Part shown: one piece after another, positions 51,886 through 60,404 of the stretch
Layout: each line of letters begins with the position of its first letter
Numbering within the stretch: the first letter of the stretch is position 1
Source of the DNA: Microbacterium oxydans
Lineage (GTDB): Bacteria; Actinomycetota; Actinomycetes; Actinomycetales; Microbacteriaceae
Direction of reading: 5' to 3'
Length of the DNA: 64,000 bases
Assembly: GCF_900095745.1 (NCBI RefSeq)
Contig: NZ_FMIR01000010.1
Span: 115,845-179,844 of the forward strand
Program-made: the position numbers and the translations under genes
Notes under the pieces: model-generated
What the model was told of the DNA's origin: nothing
What the model saw: the letters and a program-made list of their open reading frames with translations, nothing else
Databases searched by the model: none

Positions 51886-53054
51886 GCGTCCGCCCCGTTC
51901 AGGCGCAGCATCCCGTGCCAGCGTTCGCGGGCGAGGTCGGGCTGCTCGAGCGCGAGCGAGGCGTTGGCGAGCTCGACGATGCGGCTCAGATGCGGCAGGC
52001 TGCGCGCGGAGTGCAGGCCTCCCACCATCTGGAACGCGGGCTGGTGGCCGTTGAGCCAGGCCAGGAAGGCGACACCGGTCTTGTAATAGAAGGTCGGTGC
52101 CGCGAAGACCTGTCGGCTGAGTTCCTCGGTCGGACCGAGGATGCGCAGGTACGCCTCCGGGTCTCCGGCATCCAGCGCCTGGATCGCCGCTGACGCCACC
52201 GGGGTGATCGCCGCGAACGCCCCCAGCAGCGCGTCGGAGTGCCCCGCGCCGTCGCCGACGGTGTCGCCACCGATCAGACTCACGTAGTTGAAGTCGTCGC
52301 CGGTGAACATGCGCACCCCCTCGGGGAGCCGCTCCCGCACGGAGATCTCGGACTCGGCGTTCAACAGGCTCATCTTGACGCCCGCGACCTTGTCGGGGTT
52401 CTCCGCGATCACATCGAGCAGCACTGCGGATGCCGTCTGCCAGTCGTCGGCGCCGAAGTATCCGGCCAGCTCGGGGTCGAAGGCCGTGCCGAGCCAGTGC
52501 AGCACCACGGGCACGGTCGCGCGCGACAGCACCTCACGGTAGACGCGACGGTAGTCGTCGGCGCCCGTCGCGACACGGGCGAGGTGGCGGGAGGCCATGA
52601 GCACGGGGCCGGCCCCCTGCTCCTCGGTGAAGTGCAGCTGCTCGAGGTAGGCGGCGATCACCTGGTCGATCGAGATGTGCGTCTCGGCGACATGGTCGGT
52701 GTTGACGCCGACCACGACCGAGCCGCCCTCCTCGCGGGCGACCTCGGCACTGCGGGAGATCAACTCCCGGGTGGCCGCGGCATCCAGCCCCATGTTCCGC
52801 TGCGCGGTGTCCATGGCGTCGGCGACGCCGAGTCCCCACGAGTACACGTTGCGCCGGAACGCGAGCGTGGCGTCCCAGTCGATGTCGGCCGGCTGCCCCG
52901 GGGTGTTGTCGGCGTGGACCTTCGGCACCACGTGCGCGGCGGCATAGGCGACGCGGCTCTGCAGCGGGACGGTCGGACGGGTGTATGCGCCCGAGTCGTT
53001 GAGGGAGACATCGGCGGTCTCACCGGTCGCACGGAGGAGTCGGAGGGTGCTCAT
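51882..53054 (-). CDS. DUF993 family, dihydrodipicolinate synthase-like aldolase candidate
   Basis: A 390-residue protein that I assign to DUF993. After an N-terminal extension of about 60 residues it has a DHDPS-like barrel: GVNTDHVAETHISIDQVIAA, VPVVLHWLGTAFDPELAG, KVAGVKMSLLNAESE (position expected for the Schiff-base Lys), MFTGDDFNYVSLIGGDTVGD. Proteins of that clan are often aldolases or dehydratases. It starts 7 bases after the dehydrogenase stop. Its reaction is unknown; a retro-aldol step is inferred. Confidence 0.82.
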   Translation of the reverse strand: MSTLRLLRATGETADVSLNDSGAYTRPTVPLQSRVAYAAAHVVPKVHADNTPGQPADIDWDATLAFRRNVYSWGLGVADAMDTAQRNMGLDAAATRELISRSAEVAREEGGSVVVGVNTDHVAETHISIDQVIAAYLEQLHFTEEQGAGPVLMASRHLARVATGADDYRRVYREVLSRATVPVVLHWLGTAFDPELAGYFGADDWQTASAVLLDVIAENPDKVAGVKMSLLNAESEISVRERLPEGVRMFTGDDFNYVSLIGGDTVGDGAGHSDALLGAFAAITPVASAAIQALDAGDPEAYLRILGPTEELSRQVFAAPTFYYKTGVAFLAWLNGHQPAFQMVGGLHSARSLPHLSRIVELANASLALEQPDLARERWHGMLRLNGADA

Positions 53055-53061
53055 GCGCGTC

Positions 53062-54225
53062 TCAGCCCAGCGTCAGCGGCGAGAGGGCGATCTTGCGACC
53101 CTCGGCACTCGAGGTCAGACCGGCCTCGGCGAACTGCACGCCGCGGGCACCGGCGAGCAGGTCGAACGGATACTCGGTGCCCTCGACGTAGGAGACCAGG
53201 TACTCCTCCCACTGCTGACGGAACCCATTGAGGAAGACCTCGTTGGTCGGCACGTTCTGCCAGTCGGCGTCGTAGTCGCGGGTGTCTTCCAGGTCGGGGT
53301 TCCACACCGGCTTGGGGGTGGCGTTGCGGGGCTGGATCTTCGCGCCGAACAGCCCGACGACGGCCGAGCCGTGCGTGCCGTCGACCTGGAACTCGACGAG
53401 CTCGTCGCGATTCACGCGCACGGTCCACGAGGAGTTGATCTCGGCGATCACGCCGCCCTCGATCTCGAAGATGCCGTAGGCCGCGTCCTCGGCCGTGGCC
53501 GTGTAGTGCTCGCCCTTCTCGTCCCAGCGGTCGGCGATGTGCACGGCCGCCTGCGCGTAGACGCTCTTGACCTCGCCGAAGAGGTTCTCGAGCACGTAGT
53601 TCCAGTGCGGGAACATGTCGGTGATGATGCCGCCGCCGTCTTCGGTGCGGTAGTTCCAGCTCGGGCGCTGGGCCGGCTGCCAGTCGCCCTCGAACACCCA
53701 GTAGCCGAACTCGCCGCGCACTGAGAGGATGCGACCGAAGAAGCCGGAGTCGATCAGACGCTTGAGCTTCTGCAGGCCCGGCAGGTAGAGCTTGTCGTGC
53801 ACGACGCCGGTCTTGACGCCGGCGTCCTTCGCGAGGCGGGCGAGTTCGAGCGCCTCCTCGAGCGACTCGGCGGTCGGCTTCTCGGTGTAGATTGCCTTGC
53901 CCGCGGCGATGGCCTTGCGGATCGCGGTGGCGCGGGCCTTGGTCACCAGGAAGTCGGCGTAGATCTCCCACTGGGGGTCGGCGAGGGCGGCGTCGAGGTC
54001 GGTCGTCCAGTCTTCGATGCCGTGTTTCGCGGCGAGCTCGGCGAGCTTGGCCTCGCTGCGACCGACGAGAATCGGCTTCACCGTGATGCGGGAACCGTCG
54101 GGCAGCTCGATGCCGCCCTCTTCGCGGATCGCGAGGATCGAGCGCACCAGGTGCTGCCGGTATCCCATGCGTCCGGAGACGCCGTTCATGATGATGCCGA
54201 TCTCGCGGGTGTTCGCCTGGGCCAT
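53062..54225 (-). CDS. Gfo/Idh/MocA-family oxidoreductase
   Basis: A 387-residue NAD(P)-dependent sugar dehydrogenase, first gene of the operon. The Rossmann motif is IIMNGVSGRMGYR, the catalytic EKP motif is YTEKPTAESLEEAL, and the C-terminal domain has GYWVFEGDWQPAQRPSWNYR and DGGGIITDMFPHWNYVLENLFG, typical of the longer MocA relatives. I use ATG at 54225 (MAQANTREIG); the frame upstream crosses the operator and is not coding. Confidence 0.92.
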   Translation of the reverse strand: MAQANTREIGIIMNGVSGRMGYRQHLVRSILAIREEGGIELPDGSRITVKPILVGRSEAKLAELAAKHGIEDWTTDLDAALADPQWEIYADFLVTKARATAIRKAIAAGKAIYTEKPTAESLEEALELARLAKDAGVKTGVVHDKLYLPGLQKLKRLIDSGFFGRILSVRGEFGYWVFEGDWQPAQRPSWNYRTEDGGGIITDMFPHWNYVLENLFGEVKSVYAQAAVHIADRWDEKGEHYTATAEDAAYGIFEIEGGVIAEINSSWTVRVNRDELVEFQVDGTHGSAVVGLFGAKIQPRNATPKPVWNPDLEDTRDYDADWQNVPTNEVFLNGFRQQWEEYLVSYVEGTEYPFDLLAGARGVQFAEAGLTSSAEGRKIALSPLTLG

Positions 54226-54278
54226 GGTGTTCCGTTTCTTTCGCGGGAAGCTGTCGGTGCTTCCTCTCGACCGTGAGT

Positions 54279-54292
54279 GGAAAGCGCTTTCC
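54279..54292. promoter_or_regulatory. Perfect LacI-type operator upstream of the dehydrogenase operon
   Basis: GGAAAGCGCTTTCC is a perfect 14-bp palindrome with the CG centre typical of LacI-family operators, 54 bases before the operon's first ATG. The internal LacI gene of the operon is the best candidate to bind it. Confidence 0.8.
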
Positions 54293-54326
54293 GAGATCAT
54301 GCCACGAGACGAGAGTCGAACGCAAC

Positions 54327-54339
54327 CGAAGCGCTTTCG
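54327..54339. promoter_or_regulatory. Second, weaker LacI-type operator
   Basis: CGAAGCGCTTTCG contains the perfect core AAGCGCTT (54329-54336), the same core as the first site. The two centres are 47 bp apart, about 4.5 helical turns; a DNA loop or cooperative binding is possible. The site sits between the operon and the end of the other LacI gene. Confidence 0.65.
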
Positions 54340-54348
54340 CGCCGGAGG

Positions 54349-55371
54349 TCAGCCCGCGCTGTCGCGCTCGACGAGCTCGGTCGGGATGACGGCGGAGCCC
54401 TCGGGTTGCGGGGCACCCTCGATCGCATCCACCAGCGCCGAGACCGCGCGGTGGGCGAGGGCGGCGAAGTCCTGCCGGATCGTGGTGAGCGGCGGGCGGT
54501 AGTTCGCCGCATCGGGCACGTCGTCGAAGCCGATGACCGCGACATCCTCGGGCACGCGGCGGCTGGACTCGGCCAGGGCGCGCATCAGCCCGAGCGCCAT
54601 CTGGTCGTTGGCGCAGAAGACCGCGGATGCCCCAGCGAGGGCTCCCCCCGCCGAATATCCCGAGTCGGCGCTCCAGTCGCCCCGGACCACGGCGGATGGA
54701 CGGATGCCGGCGGAGTCCAGGGTCTCGCGCCATCCCCGCTCGCGCTCGACGGCCGCGAAGGAATCTTCGGGGCCGGCGAGGTGGTGCACGGTGTCGTGCC
54801 CGAGGGTGAGGAGCCGCGCCGTGGCGAGTGCCGCTCCGCCGGCGTGATCGCTGTGCACGGAGGTGAATCCCGCGTCGGTCGGCGCGTCGACCACGACCAG
54901 GCGCAAACCCGCGGGGGGCTGCGTCGCCGGGACGAGTGCCGATGCCTCGTTGAGCACGATCGCGCCGTCGACCTCCTGCTCGGCGAGCCGCTCGAACGCC
55001 TCGGCGACGCCGTCGGTCGCGGTCACGAGCGTCAGGGCGTATCCGCGTTCCGCCGCCGCTTCGGCCGTGGCCTGCAGCATCCGCGAGTTGCCGACCGTGG
55101 CGAGCGTGGTGACGACGAGGCCGATGGTCTGCGAGCGACCGGTGCGCAGGGCGCGGGCCGCACGGTGCGGGCGGTACCCGAGCTCGGCCATCGCTCCCTC
55201 GACGCGGGCGCGGGTGCCGGGGTCGACGCGCGGGCTGCCGTTGACAACACGCGACACGGTCTGACCAGAGACGCCGGCGCGGGCGGCGACCATGGCCATC
55301 GACACGCGACCGGACGCCGATCGAGGCCGTCCGGAGCCCAATTCCCCGACCAGGTCGTGTTCACTTCCCAC
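54349..55371 (-). CDS. LacI/GalR-family regulator divergent from galTKE
   Basis: A 340-residue regulator with headpiece VSMAMVAARAGVSGQTVSRV, VNGSPRVDPGTRARVEGAMA and hinge RPHRAARALRTG, then the sugar-binding core (IGLVVTTLATVG ... VIGFDDVPDAANYRPPLTTIRQD). The start is one of several: ATG at 55377 lies only 2 nt from CGGAGA, GTG at 55371 is better spaced, so I use the latter. Its position 76 bases from galT and two operators in that gap suggest it is the galactose repressor. Confidence 0.88.
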   Translation of the reverse strand: MGSEHDLVGELGSGRPRSASGRVSMAMVAARAGVSGQTVSRVVNGSPRVDPGTRARVEGAMAELGYRPHRAARALRTGRSQTIGLVVTTLATVGNSRMLQATAEAAAERGYALTLVTATDGVAEAFERLAEQEVDGAIVLNEASALVPATQPPAGLRLVVVDAPTDAGFTSVHSDHAGGAALATARLLTLGHDTVHHLAGPEDSFAAVERERGWRETLDSAGIRPSAVVRGDWSADSGYSAGGALAGASAVFCANDQMALGLMRALAESSRRVPEDVAVIGFDDVPDAANYRPPLTTIRQDFAALAHRAVSALVDAIEGAPQPEGSAVIPTELVERDSAG

Positions 55372-55409
55372 GCACATTCTCCGTTCGCCACCTGTGCACA
55401 ACTCCGCAA

Positions 55410-55454
55410 TGTTGACGTTATCACGGCTCTATGGCTACCATGTTTACGTGAACA
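55410..55454 (+). promoter_or_regulatory. gal promoter with two LacI/GalR-type operators
   Basis: TTGACG (55412-55417) and TACCAT (55436-55441) are 18 bases apart, with the galT GTG 6 nt after the -10 box. TGTTGACGTTATCA (55410-55423) covers the -35 box and TGTTTACGTGAACA (55441-55454) covers the start; both fit TGTTnACGTnAaCA and their centres are 31 bp apart, three helical turns. A repressor on both would shut the promoter. Confidence 0.7.
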
Positions 55455-56674
55455 CGCACGATATTCCTGAGTTGCGCACCGAGACCCTCGGCGCCGGCGT
55501 CGTCAAACGCGCCATCACCCTCGCCGACGGCCGCGACCTCATCTACTACGACGATCCGGGCACCGCGCTCGGAGCCGAACGCGCGGTCGATGCCCGCACG
55601 CTCGACCCGCGCCCCGACACCGCCACGATGCGCCTCGACGTGCTCACGGGCGACTGGATCACGGTCGCCGCCAACCGGCAGAACCGCGTCATGATGCCCA
55701 GCGCCCACGCGGATCCGCTCGCTCCGCAGACCCCGGGCAACCCCTCCGAGGTGCCGTCCCGCTACGACGTCGCGGTGTTCGAGAACCGCTCTCCTGCGTT
55801 CGGCCCCGCCCTCGCCGAGGCCGTCGGCACCGCGCCGCAGGCATCGAACGCGCCGCGCGGTCTCGACGACCTCGCCGCCCTGGGCCTCGGCCGCACCCGC
55901 ACCTCGGTCGGGCGCTGCGAGGTGGTCTGCTTCAGTCCCGACCATTCCGGCTCGTTCGGCACGCAGTCCGTCACCCGCGCCCGCACCGTCATCGAGGCCT
56001 GGGCCGACCGCACCGCCGCGATCTCGAAGCTGCCCGGCATCCAGCAGATCTTCCCGTTCGAGAACCGCGGCGAGGCGATCGGGGTCACCCTGCCGCACCC
56101 GCACGGCCAGATCTACGCCTACCCCTACGTGACGCCGCGCACCACCCGGCTGCTCGAGTCGATCGACCGCACCGCGCCCGACCTGTTCCAGCACATCCTC
56201 GAGTCCGAGCAGGCCTCCGAACGCGTGGTGTTCCGCGGCGAGCACTGGACGGCCTTCGTGCCGTTCGCCGCCCGCTGGCCCCTCGAGGTGCACCTGATGC
56301 CGCACCGCCACGTGCCCGACTTCGCCGAGACGACCGAGGCCGAGCGCGACGAGCTCGCCCCGCTCTACCTGCGCCTGCTCCGCGGCGTCGATGCCCTCTA
56401 CGACACCCCGACCCCGTACATCGCCGCCTGGCACCAGGCCCCCGTGCACGTCGGTCGCGACACCGTGCGCCTGCACCTGCAGCTGACGAGCCCGCGCCGG
56501 GCCGCCGACAAGCTGAAGTTCCTCGCCGGGTCTGAGGCCGCGATGGGGGCATGGGCGGCCGAGGTCCCGCCGGAGGTCGGCGCCGCACGCCTCCGCGAGG
56601 CGATCGAACGCTCCTCGCAGAACCCGACCGCGAACCCGACCTCGACCTCGACCTCCGACGGAGCATCCGCATGA
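55448..56674 (+). CDS. galT: Galactose-1-phosphate uridylyltransferase GalT
   Basis: A 408-residue HIT-superfamily enzyme that exchanges UMP between UDP-glucose and galactose 1-phosphate. The active site is LPHPHGQIYAYPYV (His-Pro-His), and FVPFAARWPLEVHLMPHRHVP and YIAAWHQAPVH hold other family residues. The GTG at 55448 starts the frame directly at the expected transcription start, so the mRNA looks leaderless; an ATG at 55409 lies before the promoter and is rejected. The tail is Thr/Ser-rich. Confidence 0.95.
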   Translation: MNTHDIPELRTETLGAGVVKRAITLADGRDLIYYDDPGTALGAERAVDARTLDPRPDTATMRLDVLTGDWITVAANRQNRVMMPSAHADPLAPQTPGNPSEVPSRYDVAVFENRSPAFGPALAEAVGTAPQASNAPRGLDDLAALGLGRTRTSVGRCEVVCFSPDHSGSFGTQSVTRARTVIEAWADRTAAISKLPGIQQIFPFENRGEAIGVTLPHPHGQIYAYPYVTPRTTRLLESIDRTAPDLFQHILESEQASERVVFRGEHWTAFVPFAARWPLEVHLMPHRHVPDFAETTEAERDELAPLYLRLLRGVDALYDTPTPYIAAWHQAPVHVGRDTVRLHLQLTSPRRAADKLKFLAGSEAAMGAWAAEVPPEVGAARLREAIERSSQNPTANPTSTSTSDGASA

Positions 56675-57864
56675 CCGCCGCCCACGACGACGCCCGCGCC
56701 CTGTTCGCCGAGCTCACCGGTCGCGAGCCCGACGGCCTCTGGTCGGCACCCGGACGCGTCAACCTGATCGGCGAGCACACCGACTACAACGACGGCTTCG
56801 TGCTGCCGTTCGCCATCCCCCAGCGCACGGTCGCCGCGGTGGGGCTGCGCGACGACGACCGCGGCCGGGTCCTGGTCGGCTCGACCTTCGCGGATGAGCC
56901 GGTCGAGGTCGGTCTCGACGAGCTCGACGGACTCTTCCCGACCGCGCCAGGCACACACCCCGCCGTCCCGGAGTGGGCCGCGTACCCGCTGGGCGTGGCC
57001 TGGGCGCTGCGGCACGCGACCGCCGAAGACGGCCCGTTCCGCGGCCTCGACATCGCGATCGCCTCCGACGTGCCGGTGGGGGCCGGGCTCTCCTCGTCCG
57101 CCGCGATCGAGGGGGCGACGGCATCCGCCCTGAACGAGCTCTGGGGCACCGGCCTCGACGCCACGGCGCTGGCCCGCGTCGGACGCCGTGCCGAGAACGA
57201 GGCCGTCGGAGCTCCCACCGGGATCATGGACCAGATGGCGTCGATGCTCGGTCAGCCCGACACCGCGATCTTCCTCGACTGCCGCTCGCTCGAGGCCCGG
57301 CCGGTGCCGCTCGGCATCGCCGAAGCCGGACTCGCGATTCTCGTGATCGACACCCGCGTCAAGCACGCCCACTCCACGGGCGGCTATCGCGAACGCCGGG
57401 CATCGTGCGAACTCGGAGCATCGCTCATGGGCGTGCCTGCCCTGCGCGACGTGTCGATCGCCGAGCTCCCGCGCGCTCAGGAGTTGATGGACGACGTGAC
57501 CTTCCGCCGCGTGCGTCACATCGTCACCGAGAACCAGCGCGTGCTCGACACCGTCCAGGTGCTGCAGGAGCAGGGTGCCAGGGCCATCGGCGACCTCCTC
57601 GTGGCATCGCACGTGTCAATGCGTGACGACTTCGAGATCTCGACCGTCGAGCTCGACACCGCCGTCGACACCGCACTGGCCGCCGGCGCTCTCGGCGCCC
57701 GCATGACCGGTGGGGGTTTCGGGGGAGCCGCGATCGCGCTGATCGAGCAGGATGCCGTCGGCACCGTGTCGGATGCCGTGACCGCCGCGTTCGCCGCCTC
57801 GGGATTCGGCGCACCGCACCTGTTCACGGTCACCCCATCCGCAGGTCCGCTCCGCGACGCCTGA
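56671..57864 (+). CDS. galK: Galactokinase GalK
   Basis: A 397-residue GHMP kinase that phosphorylates galactose. The signature APGRVNLIGEHTDYNDGFVLP is at residues about 25-45, the ATP loop is VPVGAGLSSSAAIEGA, and the third motif is ARMTGGGFGGAAIAL. The ATG overlaps the galT stop (ATGA). Confidence 0.96.
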   Translation: MTAAHDDARALFAELTGREPDGLWSAPGRVNLIGEHTDYNDGFVLPFAIPQRTVAAVGLRDDDRGRVLVGSTFADEPVEVGLDELDGLFPTAPGTHPAVPEWAAYPLGVAWALRHATAEDGPFRGLDIAIASDVPVGAGLSSSAAIEGATASALNELWGTGLDATALARVGRRAENEAVGAPTGIMDQMASMLGQPDTAIFLDCRSLEARPVPLGIAEAGLAILVIDTRVKHAHSTGGYRERRASCELGASLMGVPALRDVSIAELPRAQELMDDVTFRRVRHIVTENQRVLDTVQVLQEQGARAIGDLLVASHVSMRDDFEISTVELDTAVDTALAAGALGARMTGGGFGGAAIALIEQDAVGTVSDAVTAAFAASGFGAPHLFTVTPSAGPLRDA

Positions 57865-57913
57865 GAGAATGATCGATCGAGCCGCGATCACTCCGCGGCA
57901 GGAGAGGAACGCA

Positions 57914-58894
57914 ATGTCCTGGATCGTCACCGGCGGCGCCGGCTACATCGGAGCCCACGTCGTGCGGGCCCTCGCAGAAGCCGGGCTCACCCCGGTCGTG
58001 CTCGACGACCTCTCCAGCGGCGTCGCGTCGTTCGTGCCGGAGGGCGTGCCGTTCGTACAGGGCAGCATCCTCGACCGCGCGCTCGTCGAGAAGACGCTGC
58101 GCGACCACGACGCCCAGGGCGTCATCCACGTCGCGGGATACAAGTACGCCGGTGTCTCGGTGCAGCGCCCGCTGCACACCTACGCGCAGAACGTCGAGGG
58201 CACCCGGATCATCCTCGAGGCGATGGAAGCCGCGGGCGTCTCGAACATCGTGTTCTCCTCCTCGGCCGCCGTGTTCGGCACCCCCGATGTCGCGCTCGTC
58301 GTCGAGGACACCGCCAAGAAGCCGGCCAGTCCCTACGGGGAGTCGAAGCTCATCGGCGAGTGGCTGCTGCGCGACCAGGCGATCGCGACAGCCGACTCCG
58401 AGCGCCCGCTGCGGCACACCTCGCTGCGGTACTTCAACGTGGTGGGCTCCGCCGATCCGACGGTCTATGACGTGAGCCCGCACAACCTCTTCCCGATCGT
58501 GTTCGAGGCGCTGCTCGCGGGCAAGACCCCGAAGATCTTCGGTGACGACTACGACACCGCAGACGGCACGAACGTGCGCGACTACGTGCACGTGGGTGAC
58601 ATCGCCGCCGCCCATGTCGCCGCCGCCCAGCGCCTCGCCGACGGAAGCCCCATCGAGGCGGCGTACAACCTCGGCTCCGGCGACGGACTCAGCGTGAAGC
58701 AGATCATGGATGCCGTCGCCCGCGTGACCGGCATCGACTTCACCCCCGAGATCGGTCCCCGCCGCCCCGGCGATCCCGACCGCATCGTCGCCACCGGAGA
58801 GCTCGCCGCCCGCGACCTCGACTGGACCATGCGGTACACGGTCGACGAGATGGTGCGCACGGGGTGGGAGGCGCGGCAGGCTGCATCGGTCTGA
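57914..58894 (+). CDS. galE: UDP-glucose 4-epimerase GalE
   Basis: A 326-residue short-chain dehydrogenase-type epimerase. NAD binding TGGAGYIGAHVV, the SSSAAVFG serine region and PYGESKL (the Y-x3-K pair) are present. It starts 49 bases after galK with AGGAGAGG before the ATG; the open frame that begins 45 bases earlier adds no family sequence. With galT and galK it completes the Leloir pathway except for mutarotase. Confidence 0.95.
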   Translation: MSWIVTGGAGYIGAHVVRALAEAGLTPVVLDDLSSGVASFVPEGVPFVQGSILDRALVEKTLRDHDAQGVIHVAGYKYAGVSVQRPLHTYAQNVEGTRIILEAMEAAGVSNIVFSSSAAVFGTPDVALVVEDTAKKPASPYGESKLIGEWLLRDQAIATADSERPLRHTSLRYFNVVGSADPTVYDVSPHNLFPIVFEALLAGKTPKIFGDDYDTADGTNVRDYVHVGDIAAAHVAAAQRLADGSPIEAAYNLGSGDGLSVKQIMDAVARVTGIDFTPEIGPRRPGDPDRIVATGELAARDLDWTMRYTVDEMVRTGWEARQAASV

Positions 58895-58920
58895 GTCTTC
58901 GACTTGTGGGGACGGGCTCC

Positions 58921-59000
58921 GGGTCGCGCCGCTGCTCGCAGAGCGGGGCGCCCCTCCCCGCAAGCGGGGCCCCTCCCCGATGCTCGCATCGGCGCGACCC
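58921..59000. repeat. Cloverleaf-like nested inverted-repeat element between galE and transporter
   Basis: A 10-bp outer stem, GGGTCGCGCC (58921-58930) with GGCGCGACCC (58991-59000), encloses three small hairpins: CTGC-TC-GCAG (58932-58941), CCCCGC-AA-GCGGGG (58956-58969) and CGATGC-TC-GCATCG (58978-58991). The inner part also repeats GCGGGG-C-CCCTCCCCG-like units. It lies in the 184-base gap between convergent genes. It may be a terminator, a REP-like mobile repeat or a structured RNA. Confidence 0.7.
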
Positions 59001-59078
59001 TGCGCCCTCGGGCAGGACGGTCGACTCTGTCGCACGGGGGGCGTCGCGCCTCCTCCGTGCTGAGTATGAGAGATGGCC

Positions 59079-60404
59079 TCAGATGTCGCGGGTGCGGATG
59101 GGGTAGAGCCAGAAGCACAGCCACGCGAGGGCAGTGAACACGAGCGGGATCACCGCGAGCATCAGACGGATGCCGCCGTCGACGCTCTCGGGCTGCGCGT
59201 CGCCGAGCGTGGCGTCGAAGCCGGATGCCGTCAACACCACCGCGGCGACGACGGCCTGCAGCACGACCGATCCGCGCACCACGAAGCCGTTGACGCCGAA
59301 GTAGGCGCCCTCGCGGCGGTGCCCGGTGCGCGCGGCATCCTCATCGATGATCTGCGCCAGCATGACCTCGAGCAGCTGCAGCAGGCCGCCGACGCCCACG
59401 CCGACCGCGACGCCGACCAGCACCGCCCCGAGCACGTTCGACGGCGCCAGGTAGCCGAGCACGGCGACTCCGAACACCGTCACGCTCCACAGCACCGCCG
59501 TGCGCGGCGAGGTGCGTCGGACGACCGCGCTCCAGAGCACGATCGACGGGATCGCGGTGACGAAGATCGCGCCGAGCAGCAGACTGCCCTCCCCCTCGGC
59601 AGCCCCGAGCGAGTACCGCACGTAGAAGGGGATCGCGGCGAGGATCACCGCGATCGAGGTCTGCACGAACAGCGACCCGAGCACGTAGGGGACGAAGGCC
59701 CGATTGCGGAAGGTGTACTTCAGTTGGTCACCCCACCGCATCGCTTCCGCTGCCGCTTCCGGAACCCGGCGCTCGATCATCCCGCCGAAGAACGACCACA
59801 CGAGCAGCACGAGGCACACGGCGCCCAACACCAGGGCCATCCCCGGCCACCCGAGCGCGCTGTACAGGGCGGGCGCGCCGGCCGTGCCCAGTACCATGCC
59901 GAGGATCGCGAAGATCTGCCGCGGCACGTTGCCGCGCGCCCGCTCCTCGGTCGTGCGGAAGATCTCGGGGAACAGCGCCGAGATGTTCAGCACCACGACG
60001 ACGAACGCGATGTCGTACACGGCGACGACCACGAGGAACCACACGATGAGACCGGCGGCCGGGAGCTCGGGCGGCATCCACACCAGCGCGAAGGCGACCA
60101 CGAGCGGCACGATGCCCAGACCGATCCAGGGGATGCGCCGACCCCAAGGGGTGCGCATCCGGTCGGAGATCGTGCCGACGACCGGATTCAGCACCGCGTT
60201 CAGGATGCCGTGGGCGATCATCGCCGCAGCCACCCATCCGGCCGGCACGGCGAGGTGCGAGACGTAGAAGTAGACGATGAAGGCCGAGAAGGTCTGCGCC
60301 ATGAGCTGGGTCGGGAACCCGGATGCTCCGAACGCGATCGTCTGCGCCCTGGTCGGCGCCGCATCCAGCCGTCGATCGCGCAGGCGTTCGCCCAGAACGG
60401 TCAT
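59079..60404 (-). CDS. Sugar:cation symporter-like MFS transporter (GPH type)
   Basis: A 441-residue transporter with about twelve helices. The loop ISDRMRTPWGRRIPWIGLG is the signature of the glycoside-pentoside-hexuronide (melibiose carrier-like) family. It overlaps the ChbG deacetylase gene by four bases and is the third gene of the ROK-chbG-transporter operon, so it likely imports an amino-sugar or acetylated oligosaccharide handled by the deacetylase. Confidence 0.85.
   Translation of the reverse strand: MTVLGERLRDRRLDAAPTRAQTIAFGASGFPTQLMAQTFSAFIVYFYVSHLAVPAGWVAAAMIAHGILNAVLNPVVGTISDRMRTPWGRRIPWIGLGIVPLVVAFALVWMPPELPAAGLIVWFLVVVAVYDIAFVVVVLNISALFPEIFRTTEERARGNVPRQIFAILGMVLGTAGAPALYSALGWPGMALVLGAVCLVLLVWSFFGGMIERRVPEAAAEAMRWGDQLKYTFRNRAFVPYVLGSLFVQTSIAVILAAIPFYVRYSLGAAEGEGSLLLGAIFVTAIPSIVLWSAVVRRTSPRTAVLWSVTVFGVAVLGYLAPSNVLGAVLVGVAVGVGVGGLLQLLEVMLAQIIDEDAARTGHRREGAYFGVNGFVVRGSVVLQAVVAAVVLTASGFDATLGDAQPESVDGGIRLMLAVIPLVFTALAWLCFWLYPIRTRDI

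Noticed and set aside
50215..54225. A C-glycoside deglycosidase system of the type known from Microbacterium
   Set aside because: The TIM-barrel proteins and the MocA oxidoreductase are suggestive, but the small DUF6379-type partner subunit is missing and DUF993 plus glycerate kinase point to a different pathway.
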